Shown: positions 53,053-62,401 of the stretch, piece by piece
Numbering within the stretch: the first letter of the stretch is position 1
Layout of the letters: each line of letters begins with the position of its first letter
Assembly (NCBI RefSeq): GCF_900107755.1
Contig: NZ_FNQR01000002.1
Location: forward strand, 248,001 to 312,000
Length of the DNA: 64,000 bases
DNA from: Thalassobacillus cyri
Lineage (GTDB): Bacteria; Bacillota; Bacilli; Bacillales; Halobacillaceae
Direction of reading: 5' to 3'
The notes under the pieces: generated by a model
What the model was told of the DNA's origin: nothing
Database searches by the model: none
What the model saw: the letters and a program-made list of their open reading frames with translations, nothing else
Made by a program: the position numbers and the translations under genes

Positions 53053-54135
53053 TCAAGAAGAAAATGCATATCCAACGAGTTCCATAAACCCTTCTCCGGT
53101 TAAATGATTAACAGCTCCATTGGAAAGACGCTCTTTACCTGTGAGGGATACAGCACCTTCCCATATCCCTTGTAATGGACCAAGGACCAACATTTCCTGA
53201 TTAGAAAAGAATGGAACAGTTTGGATCTCAATATTGAACTCTGGGATAGTGATTTGCCAGGCGATTGGGTAACGGGCGTTTGTTTTCACGCTTTTCCAGT
53301 ACTTGAGGGGGTGGAAGGAGATATTTCTTGTAAACCTGACTGTACCGTCTTTTTCGATTACATTAGCCATTTGGGAAGACGTCTCTCCATCATTGCTCCG
53401 CATTTCATTCAAGAGCAGTTCACGTCCATCATCCAACTGCAGCCCGAACCAGTTCCATCCGGTTCCTTTCACCAGGCTGTAATCTTTTCCCCATTGATGA
53501 TCAAACCATCCTTCACCACTCACTGATTCTATCCCTTTATGTGTGTGCAATTTACCTGATACTTTATTTTGTGTGAATGAATAATAGTACAAGTCATCCG
53601 GCTTTCCATCAGTCCCGATAAGTGCATGAGGTTTTCTTGGTTGGAAGTGAAGGTCTGCAGTTATGCCGTCTTCAGATAAAAGCAGGTGAAAGTCTTCCTT
53701 TTCTTTTTCAAAAGTCATGCTATTTTTTCCATACATAAGTCGCAGCGGGTTTTGTTTGATAACAGCCTTGCGAAGCAGTCCATGGGGACGGGGAATCCTG
53801 CCGGCAATCAAGCTTTTATAAAGACGCCACATAGTTGTATCGAAAGGGTGGAGGAGCAAATAAAAAGGGAGATAAAGGAACATCATATTCCGTTTCAATT
53901 TGTTATCGATTCGTGATTGATTTTTCTGCTTTTTATTATCCAGATCGATTAAGGTATAAATGAGGTAATGACCTTTGCTGCATGCTGATTCTCCGACTTG
54001 AAAAAAAGAAGTCATCAAAGCATATCTGCTGCCGCGGCTGCTGTTTAAAAAAGTGAACGCATACCACCATTCGATGTTAGAGGAAGCATGGGGGCCGGCA
54101 TCTTCCGGGAGCCTGATATCTGGTTGTTCTTCCAT
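53053..54135 (-). CDS. CrtC/AttH-like lipocalin-fold protein
   Basis: 360 residues. The markers SNIEWWYAFTFL near the N-terminus and GEGWFDHQWGKDY in the middle fit the AttH/CrtC (carotenoid 1,2-hydratase) lipocalin-like superfamily. An internal ~60-residue segment (LKRNMMFLYLPFYLLLHPFDT) is more hydrophobic and may touch the membrane. Halophilic bacilli make C30 carotenoids, but a hydratase role is not shown and no carotenoid genes are near. ATG at 54135 follows AGAAGGTG. Confidence 0.72.
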   Translation of the reverse strand: MEEQPDIRLPEDAGPHASSNIEWWYAFTFLNSSRGSRYALMTSFFQVGESACSKGHYLIYTLIDLDNKKQKNQSRIDNKLKRNMMFLYLPFYLLLHPFDTTMWRLYKSLIAGRIPRPHGLLRKAVIKQNPLRLMYGKNSMTFEKEKEDFHLLLSEDGITADLHFQPRKPHALIGTDGKPDDLYYYSFTQNKVSGKLHTHKGIESVSGEGWFDHQWGKDYSLVKGTGWNWFGLQLDDGRELLLNEMRSNDGETSSQMANVIEKDGTVRFTRNISFHPLKYWKSVKTNARYPIAWQITIPEFNIEIQTVPFFSNQEMLVLGPLQGIWEGAVSLTGKERLSNGAVNHLTGEGFMELVGYAFSS

Positions 54136-54194
54136 ATCGTACACACCTTCTGTTTTTAGTAAGGTATGCAGACACGAAAAGTTTGGAACAAATG

Positions 54195-54226
54195 AAAAAG
54201 CTGCCGGAATGTTAACCGGCAGCTTC
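54195..54226 (-). terminator. Terminator of the M14 peptidase gene
   Basis: AAGCTGCCGG / CCGGCAGCTT is a perfect 10-bp stem with an 8-base loop and a U-run on the minus strand. Confidence 0.88.
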
Positions 54227-54230
54227 CATT

Positions 54231-55343
54231 TTAATAACCACTAGTTTCATAATCTGTTAAATAGCCTGCGCTCGGGTAAGCGGGGATATCGTCCCAGCGG
54301 TCTGGATCCACACCATAGATTTCATCAGTAGCAATGCCGTAGAGTAAAGATTTCAATGCCTGGTAGTTCTGCTTTGTTAAATAGCCATTAGATTTCTGAC
54401 CAAGATTTCCTTCTCTTGTGTTTCCTTTAGTTTCAAAGAATATGGCCGGGTTGCTATGTCCGTCGTCATTAAGGTTATTATAGTTTGTCCCCAGCATCAT
54501 GGCGGATACGACGCCGCCTCTGATGTCAATGAAATACTTTTCATCCCCACCACCGACCTGGTATTGATCGATATGTGTATAACCATAATCAATCATTGAA
54601 TCGTATACATATGCCTGCATCTGTTTTGTGATGGTATTATACAATCCGTCCTTGATGCCAGGAAGGGTCGGACCGTCAGGAGCAAGCGAAATCCCCAGTG
54701 AGAAGGAAGTAGATTCATTTGTTCCATATACTGTCTTGAATCCCTGGTGGTGCAGGTCCACTGCAAAGTCAGGTTTTAAATCTGTCCAGTATTCGTATAC
54801 GACTCTGGATTCTTTCGCTTCGAATTTATCTTCTGCCCAATCCCGGTTCAAATCCAGGTATCTGTCTTGGTCTACGAGGTAGGTTTGTCGTTTATTCAGG
54901 ATTGACCCGTCCGGGTTATACATCGGTATGACATAAATAGTGGCTTCATTGAGAATTGTTTTGATATCAGAAGTGCCGTTGCTTGCGAACGTTTTTAACA
55001 GTTGTAAAGCTGCTTCCGTCGTAAGCTTTTCATCTCCGTGGATTTGAGCTTGCACCCAGATTTTCTTCTCGCCATCACCGGCTTTAGCAACATAAATACT
55101 GTTGCCACTTTCAGATGTACCGTAGTCATCCAGTGTGAATACTTCTATTTTTCCTTTACTGGTCGCTTCAATGATTTCGAGCTTTTTAATCATTTCTTCG
55201 TATGTAATGATACTGTTGATGCTCGTTTTCCCTTCCGTAGATGGTCCTCCGGGAACTGTGTCAGATTTGGCATAGACATTCGGATGAACAGCGAAAGCAA
55301 GTAACATTCCAAACATGGCCAACAGGCCAATGAGTTTTTTCAA
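54231..55343 (-). CDS. Secreted M14 zinc carboxypeptidase
   Basis: 370 residues from a TTG start six bases after GGAGGG. The signal peptide is LKKLIGLLAMFGMLLAFAV, ending near VYA. Zinc ligands are in QIHGDEK (HxxE) and DLHHQG, with YNPDGSI, LDLNRDW and a catalytic glutamate in FFETKGN. It removes C-terminal residues from extracellular peptides, complementing the M28 aminopeptidase nearby. Upstream in-frame starts lack a ribosome site and a sensible signal peptide. Confidence 0.9.
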   Translation of the reverse strand: MKKLIGLLAMFGMLLAFAVHPNVYAKSDTVPGGPSTEGKTSINSIITYEEMIKKLEIIEATSKGKIEVFTLDDYGTSESGNSIYVAKAGDGEKKIWVQAQIHGDEKLTTEAALQLLKTFASNGTSDIKTILNEATIYVIPMYNPDGSILNKRQTYLVDQDRYLDLNRDWAEDKFEAKESRVVYEYWTDLKPDFAVDLHHQGFKTVYGTNESTSFSLGISLAPDGPTLPGIKDGLYNTITKQMQAYVYDSMIDYGYTHIDQYQVGGGDEKYFIDIRGGVVSAMMLGTNYNNLNDDGHSNPAIFFETKGNTREGNLGQKSNGYLTKQNYQALKSLLYGIATDEIYGVDPDRWDDIPAYPSAGYLTDYETSGY

Positions 55344-55490
55344 AAGAATCCCTCCATAATGTAAATTAGTGAAATTATAGCAGAACACTGACACTATTAA
55401 GCTGAATTTTTTGTTATTTCAAAAAACACAACCATGTGAGGGAATCTTTTCGCCTATCTCTCTCGATCAAAAGCCCTAATGAAATATCAA

Positions 55491-55522
55491 GAGCTGCCTT
55501 CCGATCATGGAAGGCAGCTGTG
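55491..55522 (-). terminator. Hairpin after the small acidic/basic protein gene
   Basis: AGCTGCCTTCC / GGAAGGCAGCT is a perfect 11-bp stem with a 6-base loop; the U-run after it is weak. Confidence 0.6.
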
Positions 55523-55538
55523 AATAGGTAAAAGGATA

Positions 55539-55694
55539 TTATTGTTCGAAATCATCTGGATTTTTTTCGCTATCTTTATTTACCTCTGTATCCACCTGCT
55601 CGCGCTGGGGATCAATGTCCCTCTTATTATCCTTCTGCTTCATCTTTTGCTCTGGAGAGTCATCACTTCGTGTCTTTTCACTTTTGTTAGCCAT
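55539..55694 (-). CDS. Small highly charged protein, unknown
   Basis: 51 codons, MANKSEKTRSDDSPEQKMKQ followed by a polar tail rich in D, E, K, Q and N, with no hydrophobic core; probably unstructured. ATG follows AAAGGATGG at a normal distance; longer in-frame forms lack a site. Small charged proteins of this kind occur in bacilli, some of them spore proteins, but no family is recognised here. Confidence 0.55.
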   Translation of the reverse strand: MANKSEKTRSDDSPEQKMKQKDNKRDIDPQREQVDTEVNKDSEKNPDDFEQ

Positions 55695-55892
55695 CAAACC
55701 ATCCTTTCGTTTTTTATGAGGTCTTTGTTTACATGATTTCACTAATCTATCCTTTCGAAACTTGATACGAATTTACAATGATACTACAATCTTTTTTAAG
55801 AGTTTACATATTTTTTACCTTTTGGCAGATTATGTTTGTAACAGGTGTATAAAGGAAAAAATTACATAAAGCAAAGAGCGAGGAGGTCGGTT

Positions 55893-56270
55893 ATGGAGCA
55901 TTTAAAGGCAATAGGAATTAAAAGCTTAATGACCTTTGCTGCGGTATTTCTTATATTAGGGATTGGCTTTCAAATGTCCTGGAGTGAGGTCATTATTTTG
56001 ACGGTTGCGATTGGGGTGTTGTCCTACCCGTTAGGGGACCTGAAGGTATTTCCTAAAGCCGGGAATAAGATTGCTACAATCGTTGACTTCGCTATTGTTT
56101 TCCTTGTCGTTTGGCTGCTTGGGATTGTATTAGTAAACAACTCGGCTCCCCTTATAATTGCTGGGGCAATAGTGGCTGCAGCGATGGCAGTCGGTGAATA
56201 TTTCTTTCACAAATATATGGCAAGGATCGTCCTGCATCGTAAATATCCGTTTGAAAACCACAAATACTAA
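55893..56270 (+). CDS. DUF2512 (YndM-like) membrane protein
   Basis: 125 residues with four membrane segments, including MTFAAVFLILGIGFQMSWSEV and FAIVFLVVWLLGIVLVNNSAP in overlapping pieces, and the family feature LSYPLGDLKVFPKAGN. Function unknown. ATG at 55893 follows GCGAGGAGGTCGG. Confidence 0.85.
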   Translation: MEHLKAIGIKSLMTFAAVFLILGIGFQMSWSEVIILTVAIGVLSYPLGDLKVFPKAGNKIATIVDFAIVFLVVWLLGIVLVNNSAPLIIAGAIVAAAMAVGEYFFHKYMARIVLHRKYPFENHKY

Positions 56271-56457
56271 TTCGTAATAAATAGCGGGGTAGGGTTGGCC
56301 GGGAGTGAGTATATTATTGTCGAGATTTCAGGAAGGCTTACTAAAACGAATGGTCCACCACTGCACTCCCGCGTTCCCTATTCAAAAGAGTTTACAACTC
56401 GTTGGAATGGGAAAAGATACAAATAATCAGCAGCATATGACCATGGAGGTGAGCGAA

Positions 56458-56643
56458 TTGGCTGAAGAAGAACGTTATCAAACTGGTGATAAGGCGGGTG
56501 AAACGGGGCAATACAGATTTGACAGTCTTGTAGAAGGTTTTTCCCAGGAGCAAGAGAATAAAGTGATACGAGTAGCACAGGATGAAGAATTCCCGGCGGC
56601 ACCAGAAAGTGGTAAGCCTGCCTATTGGGTCAAAATCAAATAA
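56458..56643 (+). CDS. Small YjzC-like protein
   Basis: 61 residues from a TTG seven bases after GGAGGTGAG (LAEEERYQTGDKAGETGQYRF). The features YQTGDKAGETGQY near the start and FPAAPESGKPAYWVKIK at the end recall YjzC-type small beta proteins found in bacilli. The longer frame upstream shows no coding character. Function unknown. A terminator follows directly. Confidence 0.6.
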   Translation: MAEEERYQTGDKAGETGQYRFDSLVEGFSQEQENKVIRVAQDEEFPAAPESGKPAYWVKIK

Positions 56644-56652
56644 CCTATTCCC

Positions 56653-56688
56653 TCTCAAGAGTAATTAATTGCTCTTGAGTTTTTTTAG
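56653..56688 (+). terminator. Terminator after the YjzC-like gene
   Basis: CTCAAGAG / CTCTTGAG around a 10-base loop, followed by seven T. Confidence 0.85.
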
Positions 56689-56690
56689 GT

Positions 56691-56720
56691 TTGAGACTTA
56701 TATTCAGCCGGGGTTATAAT
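56691..56720 (+). promoter_or_regulatory. Sigma-A type promoter of the pab operon
   Basis: TTGAGA at 56691-56696 and TATAAT at 56715-56720, separated by 18 bases. Confidence 0.65.
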
Positions 56721-56758
56721 AAGAGAAGTGTGTATTTCTATAGAAAGTGGTGGACAAG

Positions 56759-57361
56759 TTGATTGTAGTCATTGATAACTACGATTCATTTACATATAAT
56801 CTGGTGCAATATTTTCGTCAGTTGGACCATCAAGTGCGCGTCTGCCAGAATCATGAAATTTCTCCTCAGGAAATTGACCAGCTTCAGCCAGACTTGATTG
56901 TACTTTCCCCTGGTCCTGGAAATCCTGATGAGGCTCAGACAAGCAGAGAAGTGTTGGATGAGTTTCATACCAGAATTCCGGTTTTAGGGGTTTGTTTGGG
57001 ACATCAGGCTATCGTTAAATTTTTTGGCGGGGAAGTCATTAAAGGGGAAAAGCCGATGCATGGAAAAGTAAGCTGTATTACCCATGATCAGTTGGGGGCC
57101 TTCGAGGGTATCCCCTCTCCCACCTTGGTGACACGCTATCACTCTTTGATTGCGGAGCGGAGCAGTATGCCAGAAAGTCTGGATATAACTGCCAAAACAG
57201 AGGATGGCGTTATTATGGGGGTTAGGCATAAGGAATATCCAGTCGAAGGGTTGCAATTCCATCCTGAATCTATTCTTTCTGATGCGGGCTTTCACATGCT
57301 TGAAAATGTATACCGTAACGCACAGCGTTGGGGAATGAGATCGTTACGGGAAGAGGTGTAA
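56759..57361 (+). CDS. pabA: Aminodeoxychorismate synthase glutaminase subunit (PabA/TrpG type)
   Basis: 200 residues, class I glutamine amidotransferase. VIDNYDSFTYNLVQYF at the start, SPGPGNPDEA, the nucleophile cysteine in GVCLGHQAI, and GLQFHPESIL with the catalytic His-Glu. It supplies ammonia to PabB. The start is taken as TTG at 56759 (giving MIVVIDNYDSF) after AAGTGGTGG; GTG at 56747 is possible but sits in the ribosome site. It forms an operon with pabB-pabC, two bases downstream. Confidence 0.9.
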   Translation: MIVVIDNYDSFTYNLVQYFRQLDHQVRVCQNHEISPQEIDQLQPDLIVLSPGPGNPDEAQTSREVLDEFHTRIPVLGVCLGHQAIVKFFGGEVIKGEKPMHGKVSCITHDQLGAFEGIPSPTLVTRYHSLIAERSSMPESLDITAKTEDGVIMGVRHKEYPVEGLQFHPESILSDAGFHMLENVYRNAQRWGMRSLREEV

Positions 57362-57363
57362 CC

Positions 57364-59103
57364 ATGGAAACGTTCTTACAGTTCGACTTTTCTGAAACAG
57401 CTTATGAGCAGCCGATCTGTTTTACGGATCCAATCAAAGTTATTGAGGTTTTCTGCATAGAAGAAGTACCAGCAGCTTTTCATGAGTTAGAAGCGGCAAC
57501 CCAGGAAGGGTATTATGTAGCGGGGTTTGTTTCTTATGAAGCTGCCCCTGGGTTCGATTCTGCATTTCACGTCCATCAGACAAATGGTGACTTTCCCCTC
57601 GTCTGGTTTGGAATTTTTGAGAATCCTGTCGATGCAAATTCCTGGACTGAGTCTCAACCTGACTATCGAATTTCCGATTGGAAACTGGATACAGACGAGG
57701 AAGAATATCACCAGGGGATTTCCTCTATCAAACAAGCGATTGAAGAAGGAAATACCTATCAAGTCAATTATACAGCGAGACTGACTGCACAATTTCAAGG
57801 AAATGATTACGCTTTTTATCAACAGTTGAAAGAAAATCAGCAGTCTGCTTATGCTTCCTATTTGAATATAGGGAATTACCGTGTTTTATCTGCATCACCA
57901 GAACTCTTTTTCCAGGTCAGCAAGGGCAGCATCAAGACCAAGCCGATGAAAGGTACAGCAACACGAGGAAGAAGTATAAGAGAAGACGAGCAGCTTAAAC
58001 AGAAGCTCTATACTTCTGAAAAAGACAGGGCAGAGAATCTCATGATTGTCGATTTGCTGCGTAACGATATCGGCCGGATCGCGAGGCCAGGAACGGTAAA
58101 AGTGCCAAAGTTGTTTGAAGTAGAATCTTATCCAACTGTACATCAGATGACATCTACGGTTGAAGCGGAATTAGACCCTGCTGCTAAGATATATGATTGG
58201 TTCCAAGCCTTATTTCCTTGCGGTTCGATAACAGGCGCTCCTAAAATAAGTACGATGAATTATATCTCCAAACTCGAAAAATCCCCCCGGCATATCTACT
58301 GTGGAGCTATCGGTTTCATTACTCCTGACAAGGAAGCGATATTCAATGTACCGATCAGGACAGTTTTGATTGATAAGGAAGCAGAGACAGCCACTTACGG
58401 AGCAGGTGGTGGAATCACATGGGACTCTACAGTAGAAGGAGAGTACGAAGAATTGATGGCGAAAGCCGGTCTGCTGAAGGAAAAAAGGCCGTCGTTTCAT
58501 TTATTAGAATCACTCAAACTGCAAGATGGTCACTATCCTTTATTCCAGCGACATATTGACCGTCTGCTATCCTCAGCCCTTTATTTCGGTTTTGCCATGG
58601 ATGTTGAAAAAGTATCGCATGCTTTGCAGCATAGCGCTGCTGACAAAACCGCGGGAGATTTCAAAGTTCGATTGCTAGTGAGCAAATCTGGTGAAGTCAT
58701 GGTGGAAACGGCTGCTATCCGTCCCCTGGACACTGTGATCTGTTCTCTGGCAAAAACTCCAGTTGATAAGAAGAACCCTTTTTTATATCACAAGACGACA
58801 CACCGCGAAGTTTATGATGAACTTAGCCGGACAGCTCCGGAAGATGCTTTTTCCGTGCTCCTTTGGAATGAAGATGAAGAACTGACAGAATTCACGATCG
58901 GTAATCTTGTGATAGAGAAGCAAGGAAAGTATTACACACCCCCGATCAAATGCGGGCTTCTTGCTGGGACATTTCGTCAAGAACTCTTAGAACAGCACGT
59001 TATCGCAGAGCAGGTAATCCATAAGAAAGACCTTAATGAAGCAAATTCGATTTGGATGATAAACGGAGTAAGAGGCTGGATTCCTGTACAGATGATCAGG
59101 TGA
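57364..59103 (+). CDS. Fused aminodeoxychorismate synthase component I and aminodeoxychorismate lyase
   Basis: 579 residues combining PabB (about 1-375) and PabC (about 385-579). PabB part: GNTYQVNYTARL, the active-site lysine in KPMKGTATRGR, AENLMIVDLLRNDIGR and CGSITGAPK. PabC part: class IV aminotransferase-fold lyase with the PLP lysine likely in LYHKTTHR, then LTEFTIGNLVIEKQG. Together with PabA it makes p-aminobenzoate from chorismate for folate. The fusion is known in some Firmicutes but normally the two are separate. ATG follows GAAGAGGTGTAACC; a good terminator follows. Confidence 0.92.
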   Translation: METFLQFDFSETAYEQPICFTDPIKVIEVFCIEEVPAAFHELEAATQEGYYVAGFVSYEAAPGFDSAFHVHQTNGDFPLVWFGIFENPVDANSWTESQPDYRISDWKLDTDEEEYHQGISSIKQAIEEGNTYQVNYTARLTAQFQGNDYAFYQQLKENQQSAYASYLNIGNYRVLSASPELFFQVSKGSIKTKPMKGTATRGRSIREDEQLKQKLYTSEKDRAENLMIVDLLRNDIGRIARPGTVKVPKLFEVESYPTVHQMTSTVEAELDPAAKIYDWFQALFPCGSITGAPKISTMNYISKLEKSPRHIYCGAIGFITPDKEAIFNVPIRTVLIDKEAETATYGAGGGITWDSTVEGEYEELMAKAGLLKEKRPSFHLLESLKLQDGHYPLFQRHIDRLLSSALYFGFAMDVEKVSHALQHSAADKTAGDFKVRLLVSKSGEVMVETAAIRPLDTVICSLAKTPVDKKNPFLYHKTTHREVYDELSRTAPEDAFSVLLWNEDEELTEFTIGNLVIEKQGKYYTPPIKCGLLAGTFRQELLEQHVIAEQVIHKKDLNEANSIWMINGVRGWIPVQMIR

Positions 59104-59110
59104 AACACTG

Positions 59111-59142
59111 AAAAGATACGACATTGATCGTGTCTTTTTTTT
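59111..59142 (+). terminator. Terminator of the pab operon
   Basis: AAAGATACGA / TCGTGTCTTT (one G-T pair) with a 6-base loop and eight T. Confidence 0.85.
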
Positions 59143-59243
59143 GCTTTGTTTAATATATGTATAATATATGTTTAATTTTATATTTATATATGTAAGGGAG
59201 AGGATAAAAAGTACAGATCAATATTAAATAGAGGTTGAACGTC

Positions 59244-59566
59244 ATGGTGAAAAAACTGGATTTCAGAGAGATATTGAAGCCGAATCTGTTATTAGGACCT
59301 GGTGTGCAGATGGTGAAAGGGGTCGCCTATGACTCTAGAGAAATATCTTTTCGTTTGTATTTGAAAATACAGATGGCCACCGATATATCCGTGCTGCTAT
59401 CGATGCTGGAGCAGTAGGCATTATTGGGTCAAATAAAGACCGGTTGTTACCATACGCAGGAAGTCATCCCTCCCTCACTTTTGTAGAAGTGAACGACGGA
59501 AACATCAAAGGTGAGAATGTCCCTTATTCAGAAACAGTAGTAAATGAACAATATCTATCGAAGTAA
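59244..59566 (+). pseudogene. Truncated, frameshifted MurE-like N-terminal fragment
   Basis: A Mur ligase catalytic-start region is visible in two frames. Frame one, from ATG 59244 after GAGGT, reads MVKKLDFREILKPN...VKGVAYDSREIS; near 59350 the homology moves to another frame as FVFENTDGHRYIRAA, then IDAGAVGIIGSNKDR, ending at a TAA at 59564-59566. A few residues at the junction are missing, consistent with a small deletion. The ATP-binding and C-terminal domains (about 350 residues) are absent. It is a remnant, not a working ligase. Confidence 0.75.
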
Positions 59567-59753
59567 AATCTCATACCAGTTGTAATGAATGAGTCGATGG
59601 GTGAAATCTGCCTTATAGTAAGGTTGTTTTTATTTTCAGCAAATATGACACATGAGCTGGGGACGCGGTACGAAAAAACTTTATCTCTTAAGGAATTTTT
59701 TTCAGGGAGAAGCTAATTATAAATAATAATTAAACACTGCTAAACTTACCCAT

Positions 59754-59788
59754 CTGGTCTATACGTCTATATAAGCGGGTGTTATAAT
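59754..59788 (+). promoter_or_regulatory. Promoter and candidate NagR-type operator before nagE
   Basis: TATAAT at 59783-59788 is a good -10 box. CTGGTCTATACGTCT at 59754-59768 overlaps the -35 region and resembles the GntR-family NagR (dre) sites of bacilli. From 59567 to 59750 I see nothing else. Confidence 0.5.
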
Positions 59789-59838
59789 CTAATTAAGCGG
59801 TTTCAATTTCAAGTACATAAAAAGGGAGGAAAAAAGAT

Positions 59839-61773
59839 ATGTTAGCATTTTTGCAACGTATTGGTAAGTCATTGATGTTTCCGATTGCCATGCTGCCAGC
59901 AGCTGCATTGCTTGTGCGGCTGGGTGCAGAAGACATGTTGGACATTCCGTTTGTTGCACAGGCAGGTAACGGAATCCTGGCTAACCTGGCACTGATCTTT
60001 GCCATTGGTGTTGCTATGGGTTTTGCCAAAGATGGAAGCGGAGGGGCAGCCTTATCGGGGGCTGTAGGTTACCTCGTCTTAACCGGAGGGGTAGAGTCTT
60101 TCGGTGATGACTTGAGTATGGGAGTCTTCGGGGGTATTATTGCAGGTATCATTGCAGGGTTATTATATAATCGTTTTTACCAGACCCAACTTCCTGATTG
60201 GCTTTCATTCTTTGGTGGAAAAAGGTTTGTTCCGATTATCACTGCTGTTGTGATGGTAGTGTTATCCGGTGTTTTCGGTTTCATTTGGCCGCCGATTCAG
60301 GCAGCTATCAATGGATTAGGAGAATGGATGCTTGGTGCAGGCGCGCTCGGCGTAGGTGCCTACGGTTTTTTCAACCGACTATTGATACCAATCGGTTTGC
60401 ACCACGTTATCAATACTGTCGTATGGTTTGATTTTGGATCGTATATGCCACCTGGAGCTGACGAAGTAGTTCGCGGGGAAATCAGCCGTTTCTTGGCCGG
60501 TGATCCTAGTGCTGGAAGCTTCTTAGCCGGGTTCTTCCCGATTATGATGTTTGGTCTTCCAGCTGCCTGTCTTGCTATGTATGCAGCAGCGAAAAAGCAT
60601 CGCAGAGCTGCTGTTGGAGGAATGCTATTCAGTATTGCAGTCACATCTTTCCTGACAGGGGTAACAGAACCTATTGAATTTTCTTTCATGTTCCTGTCTC
60701 CATTACTATATGTGGTACACGCCTTATTGACGGCACTCTCAATGATGGTATCGCTTTGGCTCGATATCAGGCATGGATTCGGATTTTCTGCCGGGTTCAT
60801 TGATTATTTATTGAACTTCGGTATCGCCGATAAACCGATCATGCTGTTTATCCAAGGTTTAGTGTTTGCGGTTATCTACTTTGTCATTTTCTACGCCTTG
60901 ATTGTAAAACTGGACCTGAAAACACCAGGACGTGAGGATGAAGACGAAGTACTTGCAGAGGAGAACCAGCAAGTCGGTCAGCCTTCCAGCGGCAAAGGCA
61001 GAGATTATGATACGAAAGCGTATCATTACCTTACTGCGCTTGGCGGACCAGAAAATATCAAGACATTGGACTATTGCGCCACCCGCCTTCGTCTCCAAAT
61101 GAATGACATGGAAGCGGTAGATGAAAAAGCTCTTAAACGTCAAGGCGCCAATGGTGTGATGAAGCTAAATAAAACCAACATGCACGTTATCGTCGGTACA
61201 ACCGTTGATTTTCTGGCAGAAGCAATGCGTAAACGAATGGATAGCAATGATATGCAGGCTCCTGGTGGAGAAGCGGTTCAGGAGGACACAAAGACTGATG
61301 GAAGCGCAGGATTGCCTGCATTGGATAAAGCGGATATTGTTTCTCCAGCAAAAGGAAAATTAATGAATTTGAGTGAGGTTCCTGATGAAGTATTCGCTCA
61401 AAAAATGATGGGCGAAGGCTTTGCCATCGATCCTGCTGATGGGTTATTCGTATCTCCAGTAGATGGGGAAATCATCAATGTATTCCCGACAAAGCACGCG
61501 ATCGGCATCAAGGCTGACAGCGGCCATGAAATTTTGGTGCACGTCGGACTGGACACGGTAAAGCTTCAAGGCGAAGGTTTTGAAGTATTTGTAACAGAAG
61601 GTCAACGTGTCAAAATGGGCGATAAACTGTTGCATGCGGATCTCGATTATTTGAAAGCGAATGTACCGTCCACCATTTCTCCAATCGTATTTACGAATTT
61701 AAATGAAGGAGAAAAGGTATCTGTTACAGAAGCAAAAGACGTCAATGTCAACGAAAGAAACATTTTATATTAA
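59839..61773 (+). CDS. nagE: PTS transporter EIICBA, N-acetylglucosamine type
   Basis: 644 residues in order IIC (about 1-360, ten hydrophobic segments), IIB (about 390-470, phosphocysteine in LDYCATRLRLQM) and IIA (about 510-640, phosphohistidine in HEILVHVGLDTVKL). The loop GLHHVINTVVWFDFGSY is characteristic of GlcNAc-specific IIC, distinguishing it from glucose PtsG. It imports and phosphorylates GlcNAc. ATG follows AAGGGAGGAAAAAAG. No nagA or nagB is in view; a NagR-like operator lies upstream. It is monocistronic with a terminator. Confidence 0.9.
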   Translation: MLAFLQRIGKSLMFPIAMLPAAALLVRLGAEDMLDIPFVAQAGNGILANLALIFAIGVAMGFAKDGSGGAALSGAVGYLVLTGGVESFGDDLSMGVFGGIIAGIIAGLLYNRFYQTQLPDWLSFFGGKRFVPIITAVVMVVLSGVFGFIWPPIQAAINGLGEWMLGAGALGVGAYGFFNRLLIPIGLHHVINTVVWFDFGSYMPPGADEVVRGEISRFLAGDPSAGSFLAGFFPIMMFGLPAACLAMYAAAKKHRRAAVGGMLFSIAVTSFLTGVTEPIEFSFMFLSPLLYVVHALLTALSMMVSLWLDIRHGFGFSAGFIDYLLNFGIADKPIMLFIQGLVFAVIYFVIFYALIVKLDLKTPGREDEDEVLAEENQQVGQPSSGKGRDYDTKAYHYLTALGGPENIKTLDYCATRLRLQMNDMEAVDEKALKRQGANGVMKLNKTNMHVIVGTTVDFLAEAMRKRMDSNDMQAPGGEAVQEDTKTDGSAGLPALDKADIVSPAKGKLMNLSEVPDEVFAQKMMGEGFAIDPADGLFVSPVDGEIINVFPTKHAIGIKADSGHEILVHVGLDTVKLQGEGFEVFVTEGQRVKMGDKLLHADLDYLKANVPSTISPIVFTNLNEGEKVSVTEAKDVNVNERNILY

Positions 61774-61776
61774 ATC

Positions 61777-61818
61777 AAAAAGCCAGGACTCCTATTTTAT
61801 GGAATCCTGGCTTTTTAT
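61777..61818 (+). terminator. Terminator after nagE
   Basis: AAAAAGCCAGGA / TCCTGGCTTTTT is a perfect 12-bp stem around a 16-base loop. Confidence 0.85.
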
Positions 61819-61912
61819 TTTTACTTTATGAAGATATTATTTTGTTAAAAGAAAAAAGTATAAGAAAAACTAAGGCTTTCGCCATAAGAATTTGGCTATA
61901 AGCCGAGTTTTT

Positions 61913-62401
61913 CTAACAAGGCCTATAGCCTTCTAAAATTACCTCTGCATCAAAAGAGGAGTAAGTTTTAATCAAGTTAGCTGATTCTTCAGCCCGGATA
62001 CCCCCCAGGTAGTTGTGCAGCCGTTCATCAATGTAAGGGAGATTTTTTATCATTTTTTCCGTACCCATATATTTGTCTTCTACAGCGAACACAACATTCC
62101 TGATGTTTGCCATGATAAGGGCAGAGATACACATGATACATGGCTCGACGGTAGTATAGAGGACACATTCCCTGGCATGTTCCTGCAAATAGTCCGCGTT
62201 GTTATGCAGGGCCTCAATTTCTGCATGAGCGATATTATCTTTGGAAGTTTTAATTTGATTTGAACCTCTTGTGATGATTTCACTGTTATGGACAATTACG
62301 GCACCAATCGGTTTATCGTTCCGCTTGCCCGCCTTTTCTGCTTCCTGTAATGCTTCGTCCATAAAAAACTCATGATTCAGTTCATTGAATTTCTCGACCA
62401 C
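61913..62401 (-). CDS. Nucleoside/guanine deaminase-like protein
   Basis: 162 residues, cytidine deaminase fold. Zinc site HAEIEAL (His and catalytic Glu) and TTVEPCIMCISAL (two Cys). The general arrangement is that of GuaD or YwnE-like base deaminases rather than tRNA-specific TadA, though the exact substrate is not certain. GTG at 62401 lies eight bases after GGGGGACT. It is a single gene. Confidence 0.85.
   Translation of the reverse strand: MVEKFNELNHEFFMDEALQEAEKAGKRNDKPIGAVIVHNSEIITRGSNQIKTSKDNIAHAEIEALHNNADYLQEHARECVLYTTVEPCIMCISALIMANIRNVVFAVEDKYMGTEKMIKNLPYIDERLHNYLGGIRAEESANLIKTYSSFDAEVILEGYRPC

Noticed and set aside
53221-53526. Plus-strand frame within the lipocalin-like gene
   Set aside because: Antisense shadow of a conserved domain with no start signals.
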